Below, in pieces: positions 1-7,286 of a stretch of DNA of 36,442 bases (position 1 is its first letter; every line of letters starts with the position of its first letter). The DNA is taken from assembly GCF_030433895.1 (NCBI RefSeq), contig NZ_JARUXE010000039.1:1-36442 (forward strand), read 5' to 3'. Position numbers and translations under genes: made by a program. Below the pieces are notes generated by a model that saw nothing but the letters and a program-made list of their open reading frames with translations, made no database searches and had not been told where the DNA came from. Source of the DNA: Arthrobacter sp. PsM3 (GTDB lineage Bacteria; Actinomycetota; Actinomycetes; Actinomycetales; Micrococcaceae).

Positions 1-51
1 GTGACCTCTGGGTTATGAGCCCAGCGAGCTACCGAACTGCTCCACCCCGCG
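1..51 (-). tRNA. tRNA-fMet (initiator), partial, copy 1
   Basis: The first 51 bases are identical to the 5' part of the complete tRNA at 199-272 read on the minus strand, up to base 222 of that copy. The window edge removes the 3' part (T arm and acceptor 3' strand). The CAT anticodon and the anticodon stem with three G:C pairs are present. The 5' base is C, as in initiator tRNAs. The flank just upstream (TCGC) is also shared with copy 2. Confidence 0.9.
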
Positions 52-62
52 TCGCTTGATCA

Positions 63-68
63 ACAATA
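63..68 (-). promoter_or_regulatory. -10 box of tRNA-fMet copy 1
   Basis: On the minus strand TATTGT lies 11 bases before the tRNA 5' end. It is followed by GTTGATCAAGCGA-type sequence that is nearly the same as the leader of copy 2 (GATCAA versus GATCTT). The shared spacing in both copies argues that this is the promoter. No good -35 hexamer is seen. Confidence 0.45.
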
Positions 69-155
69 CCCTACTTTTGGCGCCGCCCTGACCACCGGCC
101 GCCAGGCGGTCCGGGACCACCGCAGCGGGACAAAGTCCGGGTGGCTTAAAGCAGA

Positions 156-190
156 AGGCCCGGAACACCGATTCCAGTGTTCCGGACCTT
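156..190 (-). terminator. Hairpin terminator after tRNA-fMet copy 2
   Basis: An inverted repeat (CCGGAACAC/GTGTTCCGG, about 9-10 bp with a short loop) follows the 3' end of the complete tRNA gene on the minus strand. It is followed by a pyrimidine- and T-rich stretch. It lies between the two tRNA genes and most likely ends copy 2 transcription. Confidence 0.6.
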
Positions 191-198
191 CCCTTCAG

Positions 199-272
199 TT
201 GCGGGGACAGGATTTGAACCTGTGACCTCTGGGTTATGAGCCCAGCGAGCTACCGAACTGCTCCACCCCGCG
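199..272 (-). tRNA. tRNA-fMet (initiator, anticodon CAT), copy 2
   Basis: This is a 74-nt cloverleaf on the minus strand. The acceptor 5' strand is CGCGGGG and the 3' strand CCCCGCA plus discriminator A, so position 1 (C) is unpaired with position 72 (A). That C1:A72 mismatch and the GGG/CCC run of three G:C pairs in the anticodon stem are the two hallmarks of the initiator tRNA. The anticodon loop is CTCATAA. The T loop carries GGTTCAAATCC. The 3' CCA is not encoded (CTG follows). The gene charges with Met, is formylated and starts translation. A second copy lies about 150 bases away. Confidence 0.95.
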
Positions 273-283
273 TCGCAAGATCA

Positions 284-312
284 ACTCTACCTGCCGGTGA
301 ACTGGAGGCCAA
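284..312 (-). promoter_or_regulatory. Promoter of tRNA-fMet copy 2
   Basis: On the minus strand TTGGCC (-35, 307-312), a 17-base spacer and TAGAGT (-10, 284-289) precede the tRNA. The -10 and the following GTTGATC leader match the arrangement at copy 1. Confidence 0.5.
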
Positions 313-378
313 ATCGAGGTGCCGTGATGTGCGTCTCCCGGCCCTGTGGACCGGCCCAGGGCGGCGCCGCGGTCTGCC

Positions 379-425
379 GAAAAAGGCCGGGTTCCCGCTC
401 CAGTGGAGCGGGAACCCGGCCTTCA
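379..425 (-). terminator. Rho-independent terminator of the UPF0182 gene
   Basis: A perfect 19-bp stem (383-401 with 405-423, 3-base loop) reads on the minus strand into TTTTT. It lies about 50 bases past the stop of the UPF0182 gene and is one of the strongest terminators in the window. Confidence 0.8.
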
Positions 426-468
426 AGTAGTGCCTTCAAGTAGTGCCCCTGTGGGCGGTGCACTACTT
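422..468. repeat. 13-bp tandem repeat and nested inverted repeat
   Basis: TTCAAGTAGTGCC occurs twice in tandem (422-434, 435-447). The second copy also pairs with GCACTACTT at 460-468 to give a 9-bp stem. It sits between the UPF0182 stop codon and the main terminator and may form a second, weaker hairpin. Confidence 0.6.
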
Positions 469-476
469 CCCGGGCG

Positions 477-3400
477 TCAGCTGCTCGGCGTCGGGGCCGG
501 GGTGGCGGCCGGTGTTGTGGCCTCCGGGGCCGGGGTGGCCGCCGGAGCCGGAACCGGCGTCGCCGCGATCTTGGCCTCGGCGTCGATGGCCCGCTGCAGG
601 GCCGCAGAGAGCTTCTTCTGCTGCTCGCCGTAGGCTGCGAAGTCGCCCTTCGCGAGGGCGTCCTGGCCCGCCTTGATGGCGGCGGCCGCGTCATCCAATG
701 CGGCCTTCAGCTCTGCTTTCGCGTCGGTGCTTCCCGGGGCGGGGGTGGTGCCGGGCTGGGTAGCGGGCGTCCGTCCGTTATTGGCCGAGTCACCGGCGCT
801 GGCTCCCGATGCGCCGCCGAAGAGCTGGTTCAGGGCCTCATCAAGGGTCGGCGCGAAACCGATCTTGTCACCGAAGGCCACCAGGACACGCTGCAGCGTG
901 GGGTAGGAGGTTTCACCCGTGGACCGGAGGTAGACGGGCTGGACATACGCCATGCCCCCGCCAACCGGCAGGGTCAGCAGGTTGCCGTTCAGCACCGCGG
1001 ATGCGCCCTGGCGCAGCAGGTTCAGCGCCTGGGACACGGTGGGGTCGGAGTTGAACTTGTTCTGCGCCTGGCCGGGGCCGGGGATGTTGGTCTCCGGGGG
1101 GATCTGCAGGAGCCTGAGCTGGCCGTAGCTGTCCGCCTTCACGCCCTTCTGGTTGCCCGCGTCCGAGTCCGCGGCCAGGTAGCCGTAGAGCACGTTGCGG
1201 GCGTTGCCGTTGACCACCTGGGGGATGAAGGAGGACGTCAGCTGGAAGGCCGGTTTGTCCTGGTCGGGCATCTTCAGTGACATGTAGTACGGGGGCTGCT
1301 TGACCTCGTCCTGGACGGTCGGATCGTTCGGCACGCTCCAGGCGTCATTGTTGGTGTAGAAGTTGTCCGCCTGGGTGACGTGGTAGCGGCCCAGGAGTTC
1401 GCGCTGGACCTTGAACAGGTCCTCGGGGTAGCGTACGTGGCTCATCAGGGCCCCGGACATTTCCGAGAACGGCTTCAGCGAGGTCGGAAAGATGTTCTGC
1501 CACGCCTTCAGGACCGGGTCCTGGTCGTCCCAGGCGTAGAGCGTCACTTTGCCGTCGTAGGCGTCCACGGTGGCCTTGACCGAGTTGCGGATGTAGTTGA
1601 CGGAGGTGTTCGGCAGGGAAGCGGTCCGGCCCGCGGTGGTCTGCGAGTCGGTCGTGGCCGCGGAGAGCTGCTCCTGCTGGGAGTACGGGTAGTACTGGCT
1701 GGTGGTGTAGCCGTCCACGATCCACTTCACGCGGCCGTCGACGACGGCGGGGTAGGCGTTGCCGTCCACCGTGAGGTACGGGGCAACCTTCTGGACGCGT
1801 TCCCGGGGGTTGCGGTCGTAGAGGATCTGGGAGTCTGCGTTCACGCCGTCAGAGAGCAGCAGGTCCGAGGACTGGAACTTGATGGCGTAGAGCACCTTGT
1901 TGAAGAAGCTGCCGACGTTCGGGCCGCCGTCGCCGGTGAAGGTGTACTGCGTTTCACCGTCGCCTTCCTTGCCGGCGGGCCGGTCCTGCTCGCGGTGCGG
2001 GGCACCGTCGGGGGCTCCGACGATCGAGTAGTCGGCCGAGTTCTCGCCGAAATAGACCCGCGGCTGGTAGGTCGAGTCATTGCCGAGCACGCCGGTGGAC
2101 GGGATTCCGGACTGCAGGAAGTCAGGCTTGCCGTCGACGGTGAACTTGTTGCCCTTGGCGGCAACGACGCCGTAGCCGTGGGTGTACACGACGTGGCGGT
2201 TCAGCCAGGACTGCTGGTTGGCGCTCAGCCCGTCGGGGTTGAGTTCACGGACCGCAATGACGGTGTCCTGGATCTTGCCGTCGATCTCGTAGCGGTCCAC
2301 GTTCAGCGCTTTGGGAAACTGGTAGTACGGCCGGTACTGCTCAAGCTGGGAGAACGCGTCCGAGATCAGGTTGGGGTCCAGCAGCCGGATGTTGGCGGTG
2401 GTCTGCGCGTCGGGGGCCAGCGCGCCCGTGGTGGCGTTGGTGGTGGCGTTGTACCGGGTTTCCTGGATCTTATCCAGTCCGTACGCCGAGCGGGTCAAGT
2501 TAATGTTGCGTTCGATGAACGGCTTCTCGAGCGTCTGCTCCGAGGGCCGGACCTGGAACTGCTGGATCACCCAGGGGTAGACGCCGCCGGCGAGGATGGA
2601 GGTGATGACGAGCATGGCGGTACCGATGACGGGCAGCCGCCATTTGCCGATCACGGCGGCGACGACGAATAACACCGCGACGAGGGCCGCAGCCACGGCC
2701 AGAATGGATTTCGTGGGGATGACGGCGTTGACGTCCGTGTACAGCGCACCGGCCCAGCGGCCACCGCTGTTCTGCACGGAGGTGTAGCGGTCCAGCCAGA
2801 AGTTGATGCCCAGCAGCAGCAGGAAGGCCGCACCCGAGACGGCGAGATGGATCTGCGCCGCCCGGCTGGTGAAGATGCCGCGTTCCATGATCCGGACGCT
2901 GCCGTAGAGGTAATGCGTCAGGATGCCGGCGACGCCGGCGACAATGGTGACGCTGATCAGGAATCCGGTGACGAAGCCCAGGAAGGGCAGGGTCATCAGG
3001 TAGAAGCTGATGTCGAGTCCGAACTGGGGATCGTTCTGGCCGAAAGGTTCCTGGTGCAGGAACAGGAGCACCTTCTGCCACTGGCTGGCCGCGGCGCTGC
3101 CGGCGAACAGGCCGAAGAGGACCGGTAACCCGATCATAACGACCCGGCGGATCGGTTCAAGCTGGACCTGGTAGCGGTTGAGGTTGTCCCGGATGTCCGC
3201 ATCCGGCGCATACACGGGGCGTGCGTGGTACGCGATCCGGATGGCGAAGAAGACGGCGGAAAACATCAACGCGAAGCCCACCAGGAAAATGACGATGCGT
3301 GCCAGGTTCTCGGTCAGGAAGACTTCGAAGAAGCCCAACTGCTGGTACCACAGGACGTCCGTCCAGACATTGGCAAAGAAGATGAAGCCGACCACGATCA

Positions 3401-3485
3401 AGGCCACAACAATCAACGTCGGCGTCAGGGCGCCTCGTCGTTGCTGGGGTCTTCCGGGCGGGACTGTGCTGGCTGGACGGGACAA
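477..3485 (-). CDS. UPF0182 family large membrane protein
   Basis: The 1002-aa product belongs to the actinobacterial/cyanobacterial UPF0182 family (COG1615), whose function is unknown. The first third has about seven hydrophobic segments (roughly residues 22-42, 64-86, 115-130, 160-190, 213-230, 262-280, 286-305). A large hydrophilic, probably extracytoplasmic region follows. The last ~110 residues form a helical Ala/Lys segment and then a low-complexity Pro/Ala/Thr tail. The start is TTG (3483-3485), supported by a GAGG ribosome site about 8 bases upstream. An ATG 14 bases further upstream is out of frame. The gene is followed by its own terminator. It lies downstream of the PDZ/Lon-like protease gene on the same strand, a pairing I also recall in mycobacteria (Rv3193c/Rv3194c). 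The family call is firm; no function is claimed. Confidence 0.92.
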   Translation of the reverse strand: MSRPASTVPPGRPQQRRGALTPTLIVVALIVVGFIFFANVWTDVLWYQQLGFFEVFLTENLARIVIFLVGFALMFSAVFFAIRIAYHARPVYAPDADIRDNLNRYQVQLEPIRRVVMIGLPVLFGLFAGSAAASQWQKVLLFLHQEPFGQNDPQFGLDISFYLMTLPFLGFVTGFLISVTIVAGVAGILTHYLYGSVRIMERGIFTSRAAQIHLAVSGAAFLLLLGINFWLDRYTSVQNSGGRWAGALYTDVNAVIPTKSILAVAAALVAVLFVVAAVIGKWRLPVIGTAMLVITSILAGGVYPWVIQQFQVRPSEQTLEKPFIERNINLTRSAYGLDKIQETRYNATTNATTGALAPDAQTTANIRLLDPNLISDAFSQLEQYRPYYQFPKALNVDRYEIDGKIQDTVIAVRELNPDGLSANQQSWLNRHVVYTHGYGVVAAKGNKFTVDGKPDFLQSGIPSTGVLGNDSTYQPRVYFGENSADYSIVGAPDGAPHREQDRPAGKEGDGETQYTFTGDGGPNVGSFFNKVLYAIKFQSSDLLLSDGVNADSQILYDRNPRERVQKVAPYLTVDGNAYPAVVDGRVKWIVDGYTTSQYYPYSQQEQLSAATTDSQTTAGRTASLPNTSVNYIRNSVKATVDAYDGKVTLYAWDDQDPVLKAWQNIFPTSLKPFSEMSGALMSHVRYPEDLFKVQRELLGRYHVTQADNFYTNNDAWSVPNDPTVQDEVKQPPYYMSLKMPDQDKPAFQLTSSFIPQVVNGNARNVLYGYLAADSDAGNQKGVKADSYGQLRLLQIPPETNIPGPGQAQNKFNSDPTVSQALNLLRQGASAVLNGNLLTLPVGGGMAYVQPVYLRSTGETSYPTLQRVLVAFGDKIGFAPTLDEALNQLFGGASGASAGDSANNGRTPATQPGTTPAPGSTDAKAELKAALDDAAAAIKAGQDALAKGDFAAYGEQQKKLSAALQRAIDAEAKIAATPVPAPAATPAPEATTPAATPAPTPSS

Positions 3486-3525
3486 ACTCGGTACCTCATA
3501 GCTGGTCGACAGTTACTGGTTTTTA

Positions 3526-3554
3526 GTTATCAGTGCGGCGCTTCGTTGCCGCAA
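3526..3554 (-). promoter_or_regulatory. Possible promoter of the UPF0182 gene
   Basis: On the minus strand TTGCGG (3549-3554), 17 bases, then GATAAC (3526-3531) lie in the 170-base gap before the TTG start. TAAGAT at 3636-3641 is an alternative -10 without a visible -35. The gap otherwise shows no gene, and readthrough from the upstream protease gene is equally possible. Confidence 0.3.
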
Positions 3555-3655
3555 CTCAGTTGCTGCCTTGAAGCGGCCGTCGGCCCCGCCCCGGCTGGGC
3601 GGCAAGGCCGTCATAGGTGCCACGAGTGGCGGCGTATCTTAGTTCCGCGGCCAGT

Positions 3656-4804
3656 CTAGTTGCTGGAGCAAACCGGGAGCCCCGATGTGTCGGCCCCTGA
3701 CGCGGCAAGTTCGACAGCTTTCCGTGCATCGGCCAGATTCTCCACCCGAACCACCTGCAATCCGTCCGGGACATGGCCGACGACGTCGTCGCAGTTCGCC
3801 GCCGGGGCAAGGAACAGGGTGGCCCCGCCGGCCCGGGCGCCCTGCATCTTTTGGCCGATGCCGCCAATCGGGCCAACGGCGCCGTCGGGGGTGATGGTTC
3901 CTGTTCCCGCGACGTGTTTGCCGCCGGTCAGGTCGCCGGGGGTGACAGTGTCCACGATGCCCAGGGCAAACATCATCCCGGCGCTGGGACCGCCGACCTT
4001 GTCGAGGGAGATCTTGACGTCAAAGGGGAACTTGAATTTGTACTGCAGCGTAACCCCGAGGATGAACCGCCCGGCCGAGGTCTTGGACGGGGTGATGCTT
4101 GCGGTCACGTTGCTGCCTCCACGATCGACAACGACATCCACCGGGACACCGTTGCCTGCCGCGAGTTCGGTCTGGACGACACTTAGGGCGGTGGCCGGCT
4201 TGCCGTTCACGGAGACCAGCACGTCATTTTCCCGGAGCTTCCCGGCGGAGGCGGAGCCCTCCGGGATACCGGCGATCTGCATCTTCTGCTCGAACGGGAT
4301 GCCCAGTTCCTTGAGGGCGGCAGCGACGGCGTTCTCCTGCGAGGTGGTCATTGCGACGGCGCTTTCCTGCTGGGACTGTTCCTTCGTCACCCCGGTGGGG
4401 AAGATGAGTTCCTCCGGGTAGACGGCCTTGGCGCCGTTGAGCCAGGCCGAGAGTGCCTCAACGACGGTCACCGGCCCGTTGGGGCCGCCGTCGACGTAGA
4501 CCGTGGTGAGGTCCAGGCTGCCCTTCGCGGGAAACGTCTCGTGGCCGGTGACGCTGATGACCGGCTTGCCGTTGTCCGTGCCCAGGGTGTTGAAGGTCGG
4601 ACCCGGTGATTCCACGACGTACGGGACCGGCAGGCTCAGGGCGGTGATCCCAAGCGCCAGCGCGAGAACACCCGACACCAGCATGGCCGAAGACCGTTTG
4701 TCCCGCTTCCGCCCGGAACGAGACCCGGCGAGGAAGGACCCCCGGCCCCGGAACTGGCTGGCCGCCGGCTCGCTGGCGGGCTGTTCGCCCTGCGTAATAG
4801 TCAA
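3656..4804 (-). CDS. PDZ domain, Lon-like (S16) membrane-anchored protease
   Basis: The 382-aa protein has a basic N-terminal cytoplasmic segment, one membrane anchor (about 41-63), a PDZ domain (about 155-235) and a C-terminal Lon-type proteolytic domain. The Ser-Lys dyad is visible: Ser274 in GGPSAGMM and Lys319 in GGIGQKMQGA. The proteolytic domain should therefore face outward and act without a AAA+ module, as in the YlbL/SdrC-like family. Substrates are unknown. The start is TTG (4802-4804) with a strong GGAGAGG ribosome site about 8 bases upstream. It is divergent from the zincin-like gene at 5041 and upstream of the UPF0182 gene, with which it could be co-transcribed. Confidence 0.9.
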   Translation of the reverse strand: MTITQGEQPASEPAASQFRGRGSFLAGSRSGRKRDKRSSAMLVSGVLALALGITALSLPVPYVVESPGPTFNTLGTDNGKPVISVTGHETFPAKGSLDLTTVYVDGGPNGPVTVVEALSAWLNGAKAVYPEELIFPTGVTKEQSQQESAVAMTTSQENAVAAALKELGIPFEQKMQIAGIPEGSASAGKLRENDVLVSVNGKPATALSVVQTELAAGNGVPVDVVVDRGGSNVTASITPSKTSAGRFILGVTLQYKFKFPFDVKISLDKVGGPSAGMMFALGIVDTVTPGDLTGGKHVAGTGTITPDGAVGPIGGIGQKMQGARAGGATLFLAPAANCDDVVGHVPDGLQVVRVENLADARKAVELAASGADTSGLPVCSSN

Positions 4805-4996
4805 TGAAGGACCTCTCCGTGCCGGCGCCCGGGGACCCTGCGGACCCCCTGGTCAGCGCACCGCTTCCGCAGCCTCCGCCACGGCTGCCGCCTGCCAATA
4901 TTCCAGTTTCTAACACTACGCGCTCGGCCGCCGGCTGGGCTCTTTGCCTACAGCGAACGTCGCGGGGTTTCAGCAGACAGCCCGCTGGCCGCGGGG

Positions 4997-5002
4997 TACC
5001 GT
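4997..5002 (+). promoter_or_regulatory. -10 box upstream of the DUF2342-type gene
   Basis: TACCGT is followed by GAAC and GTGAGAAG, almost the same as the leaderless promoter at 10890-10904 (TACCGT, GGAAGC, GTGAGAAG). Here the GTG is out of frame with the gene at 5041, so the transcript would carry a leader of about 32 bases. No clear -35 is seen. The 4805-5040 gap holds this promoter and the start region of the divergent protease gene. Confidence 0.45.
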
Positions 5003-5040
5003 GAACGTGAGAAGCAGCCACACCGACGATCGGCGGGACC

Positions 5041-6516
5041 ATGACCTCCAACCCAGTTAATCCGTCCAATGGCGACGAGGAACCCCAGGATCCACTGGCC
5101 GAAATGCTGAAGAACCTGATGGGCGGCCAGGGCATGGGGAACATCGACCCTGCCGAACTGGCGAAGGCCGCAGGGCTTCCGGACGACCCGAATCTCCTCG
5201 CCCAGATGTTCTCCCAGGTCCAGGCCATGATGAGCTCTTCCTCCGAGGGCCCCGTCAACTGGCAGCTGGCGCATGAGAACGCCCGGCGCGTGGCCGCGAG
5301 CGGGTCCGACCCGTCCGTCACGGCCCAGCAGTCGCGCGAGGTCGACGAGGCCCTGCGGCTCGCCGAACTGTGGCTTGACCAGGTCACTGGACTGCCGGCC
5401 ACCGGGCTGATTGGCCGGGCCTGGTCCCGGGCCGAGTGGGTGGAAGAAACCCTCGGCACCTGGAAACGCCTCACGGAGCCGGTGGCCAACAGCATCGCAA
5501 ATGCACTCTCTGCCGCCATGACGGAGCAGATGCCGGAGGAAATGAAGACCATGATGGGCGGCGCGTCCTCGATGCTGCAGAACATGGGCGGCGCGATCTT
5601 CGGCATGCAGCTGGGCCAGGCCATCGGCGCCCTGTCCGCCGAGGTGGTCAGCTCCACGGACATCGGCGTCCCGCTCGCCGACCTCGAAATGGCCCTCCTG
5701 CCCTCCAACGTGGCGAAGTTCGGCGAGGGCCTCAGCCTGCCGGAAAACGACATCCGCCTGTTCCTGGCTGTCCGCGAAGCAGCCCACGCCAGGCTGTTCG
5801 TCCAGGTTCCCTGGTTGCGCGGGCACCTGTTGGGCGCGATCGAGGCATACGCCCGCGGCATTCACATCGACACCTCAAAGATTGAGGAACTCGCCCGCGA
5901 GCTGGATCCCAGCAACCCGGAGGGCATCCAGGAGGCCCTGTCGCAGGGGGTATTCATGCCCCAGCGCACGCCCGCCCAGGAGCAGGCGCTGGAGAAGCTG
6001 GAAACCGCCCTCGCGCTCGTGGAGGGCTGGGTCGACGAACTGAGCTGGGCCGCCACCGAGAAGCTGCTGCCCTCAGCGGCGGCGCTGCGGGAGACGGTAC
6101 GGCGCCGCCGCGCGACCGGAGGGCCGGCCGAACACGCTTTCTCCTCCCTGGTGGGACTGGAACTGCGGCCGCGCCGGCTCCGGGAGGCCGCCGCATTGTG
6201 GGCCTCGCTCAAGGACGAACGCGGCGCCGACGGCCGCGATGCGATCTGGCAGCACCCGGATCTGCTGCCCACCGCCGAAGATCTCGAGGACCCGAAAGGC
6301 TTCAGCGAACGCCGCAAGCTGGCCGAGGCCAGCGACTCCGAGGTTGACGACGCCCTGCAGAAGCTGCTGAGCGGTGGATTCGACGAGCCCGGGGAAGGTC
6401 AGGACACCGGGGAAGGCACGGGCGAATCCGGCGGAACCGAACAATCCGGCGGTACCGAAGAAAAGGGAGCACCTGACGGCGACGCTCCCGGCGAAGGCGA
6501 AAGCCCCAAGCCCTAG
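5041..6516 (+). CDS. Zincin-like metalloprotease / putative hydrolase (DUF2342 type)
   Basis: The 491-aa soluble protein matches the actinobacterial family annotated as zinc-dependent metalloprotease or putative hydrolase (DUF2342, zincin-like). A classic HExxH is absent. The conserved core has REAAHARLF (245-253), followed by the segment ending GIHID (about 273-277), and Met/Gly-rich helices at 160-200. The C terminus (about 450-491) is a low-complexity Gly/Glu/Ser tail. The start ATG at 5041 has only a weak GGCGGGA upstream. The gene is divergent from the PDZ/Lon protease gene, and the two are neighbours in mycobacteria too (Rv3194c/Rv3195, from memory). Proteolytic activity is inferred from family naming only. 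Confidence 0.8.
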   Translation: MTSNPVNPSNGDEEPQDPLAEMLKNLMGGQGMGNIDPAELAKAAGLPDDPNLLAQMFSQVQAMMSSSSEGPVNWQLAHENARRVAASGSDPSVTAQQSREVDEALRLAELWLDQVTGLPATGLIGRAWSRAEWVEETLGTWKRLTEPVANSIANALSAAMTEQMPEEMKTMMGGASSMLQNMGGAIFGMQLGQAIGALSAEVVSSTDIGVPLADLEMALLPSNVAKFGEGLSLPENDIRLFLAVREAAHARLFVQVPWLRGHLLGAIEAYARGIHIDTSKIEELARELDPSNPEGIQEALSQGVFMPQRTPAQEQALEKLETALALVEGWVDELSWAATEKLLPSAAALRETVRRRRATGGPAEHAFSSLVGLELRPRRLREAAALWASLKDERGADGRDAIWQHPDLLPTAEDLEDPKGFSERRKLAEASDSEVDDALQKLLSGGFDEPGEGQDTGEGTGESGGTEQSGGTEEKGAPDGDAPGEGESPKP

Positions 6517-6530
6517 ATGGGGAACCGGCG

Positions 6531-6617
6531 GCCCCGGCTGGAACTGCGGTTCCGGCCGGGGCTGTCCCGTGCCCGCCCCCGGATCGTCGCGGCTGGAACT
6601 GCGGTTCCGGCCGGGGC
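6531..6617. repeat. 28-bp direct repeat forming two hairpins between convergent genes
   Basis: The same 28 bases occur at 6535-6562 and 6590-6617. Each copy folds on itself: the first forms a 14-bp stem (6531-6544 with 6549-6562, loop TGCG, one G-T pair), and the second a 9-bp core stem. They lie between the stop codons of the plus-strand gene at 6516 and the minus-strand gene at 6645, so they probably act as a bidirectional terminator, although neither is followed by a clear T run. Confidence 0.65.
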
Positions 6618-6644
6618 GGGAGGTGCCGACATGGGCTGGCGGGA

Positions 6645-7286
6645 TTAGTCGGAGAACCCGGCCGCGTCGACGTCTGCCATGTCATCGCCGTTGTCGGGCG
6701 TGATGCCGCGGGAGGTGGCGAAGGAGACGCCCTCGAGGAAGGCCTTCGCCCGGGCCGTGTCCGGGTAGGCCTCGAGCAGCCGCCAGAACGCTGCGTTGTG
6801 TCCGGCAACGAGCAGGTGCGCCAGTTCGTGCAGCAGCACATAATCGATGACCCACTGCGGCATGGGCTGAAGCTTGTCCGAGAGCCGGATGGTCCCGTCC
6901 GACGGCGTCGCGGACCCCCAGCGGGAATTCTGGTTGCCCACCCAGCGGACCGACGACGGCACCGCCCGGCCACCGAAGTACTTCGCGGAGAGCTCGGCGG
7001 CGTGCGCCGCCAGGGCGGTGTCGCTGCGCGGGCGACGCCCTCCGGCACCGCGGCTCCCCCGCTCCCCCTGGCGCCGGAGCTTCTCCAGCATCCGGTGCAC
7101 CCACTCCCGCTCCTGGGCGCGGCTGAAGGAGGCAGGGATGGCGACCACGGCGGTGCCGTTTTCCCAGAAGGCCGCGACGGTCCGGCGGCGGCGGGCGGAG
7201 CGCCGCACTTCCACCGGGGCGCCGTCGGCAGTGGTCAGCGGCGTGGCTGCCGGCGTGCCTGACCTCGGAGGGCTGCTGCCGGCCAT
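6645..7286 (-). CDS. YgjP-like (DUF45) metallopeptidase
   Basis: The 213-aa protein carries HELAH at 153-157 and a third histidine in AGHNAAFW (His163), the HExxH-x5-H zinc site of the YgjP/WLM-like metallopeptidases. RWGSA (about 122-126) is the family's conserved segment before the helix. Residues 75-90 are basic and Gly-rich. Its ATG overlaps the TGA of uvrD2 by one base (TGATG), so translation is probably coupled and the gene is the last in a nudC-uvrD2-peptidase run. Substrate is unknown; the context suggests a role alongside DNA repair or protein quality control, which is inference. Confidence 0.88.
   Translation of the reverse strand: MAGSSPPRSGTPAATPLTTADGAPVEVRRSARRRRTVAAFWENGTAVVAIPASFSRAQEREWVHRMLEKLRRQGERGSRGAGGRRPRSDTALAAHAAELSAKYFGGRAVPSSVRWVGNQNSRWGSATPSDGTIRLSDKLQPMPQWVIDYVLLHELAHLLVAGHNAAFWRLLEAYPDTARAKAFLEGVSFATSRGITPDNGDDMADVDAAGFSD

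Noticed and set aside
4458..5861. Minus-strand open frame of 467 codons spanning the 4805-5040 promoter gap
   Set aside because: It would be antisense to the DUF2342-type gene and out of frame with the PDZ/Lon gene; it shows no motif.
6531..6617. CRISPR array
   Set aside because: Only two copies, each self-complementary, with no cas genes and a location between convergent stops.
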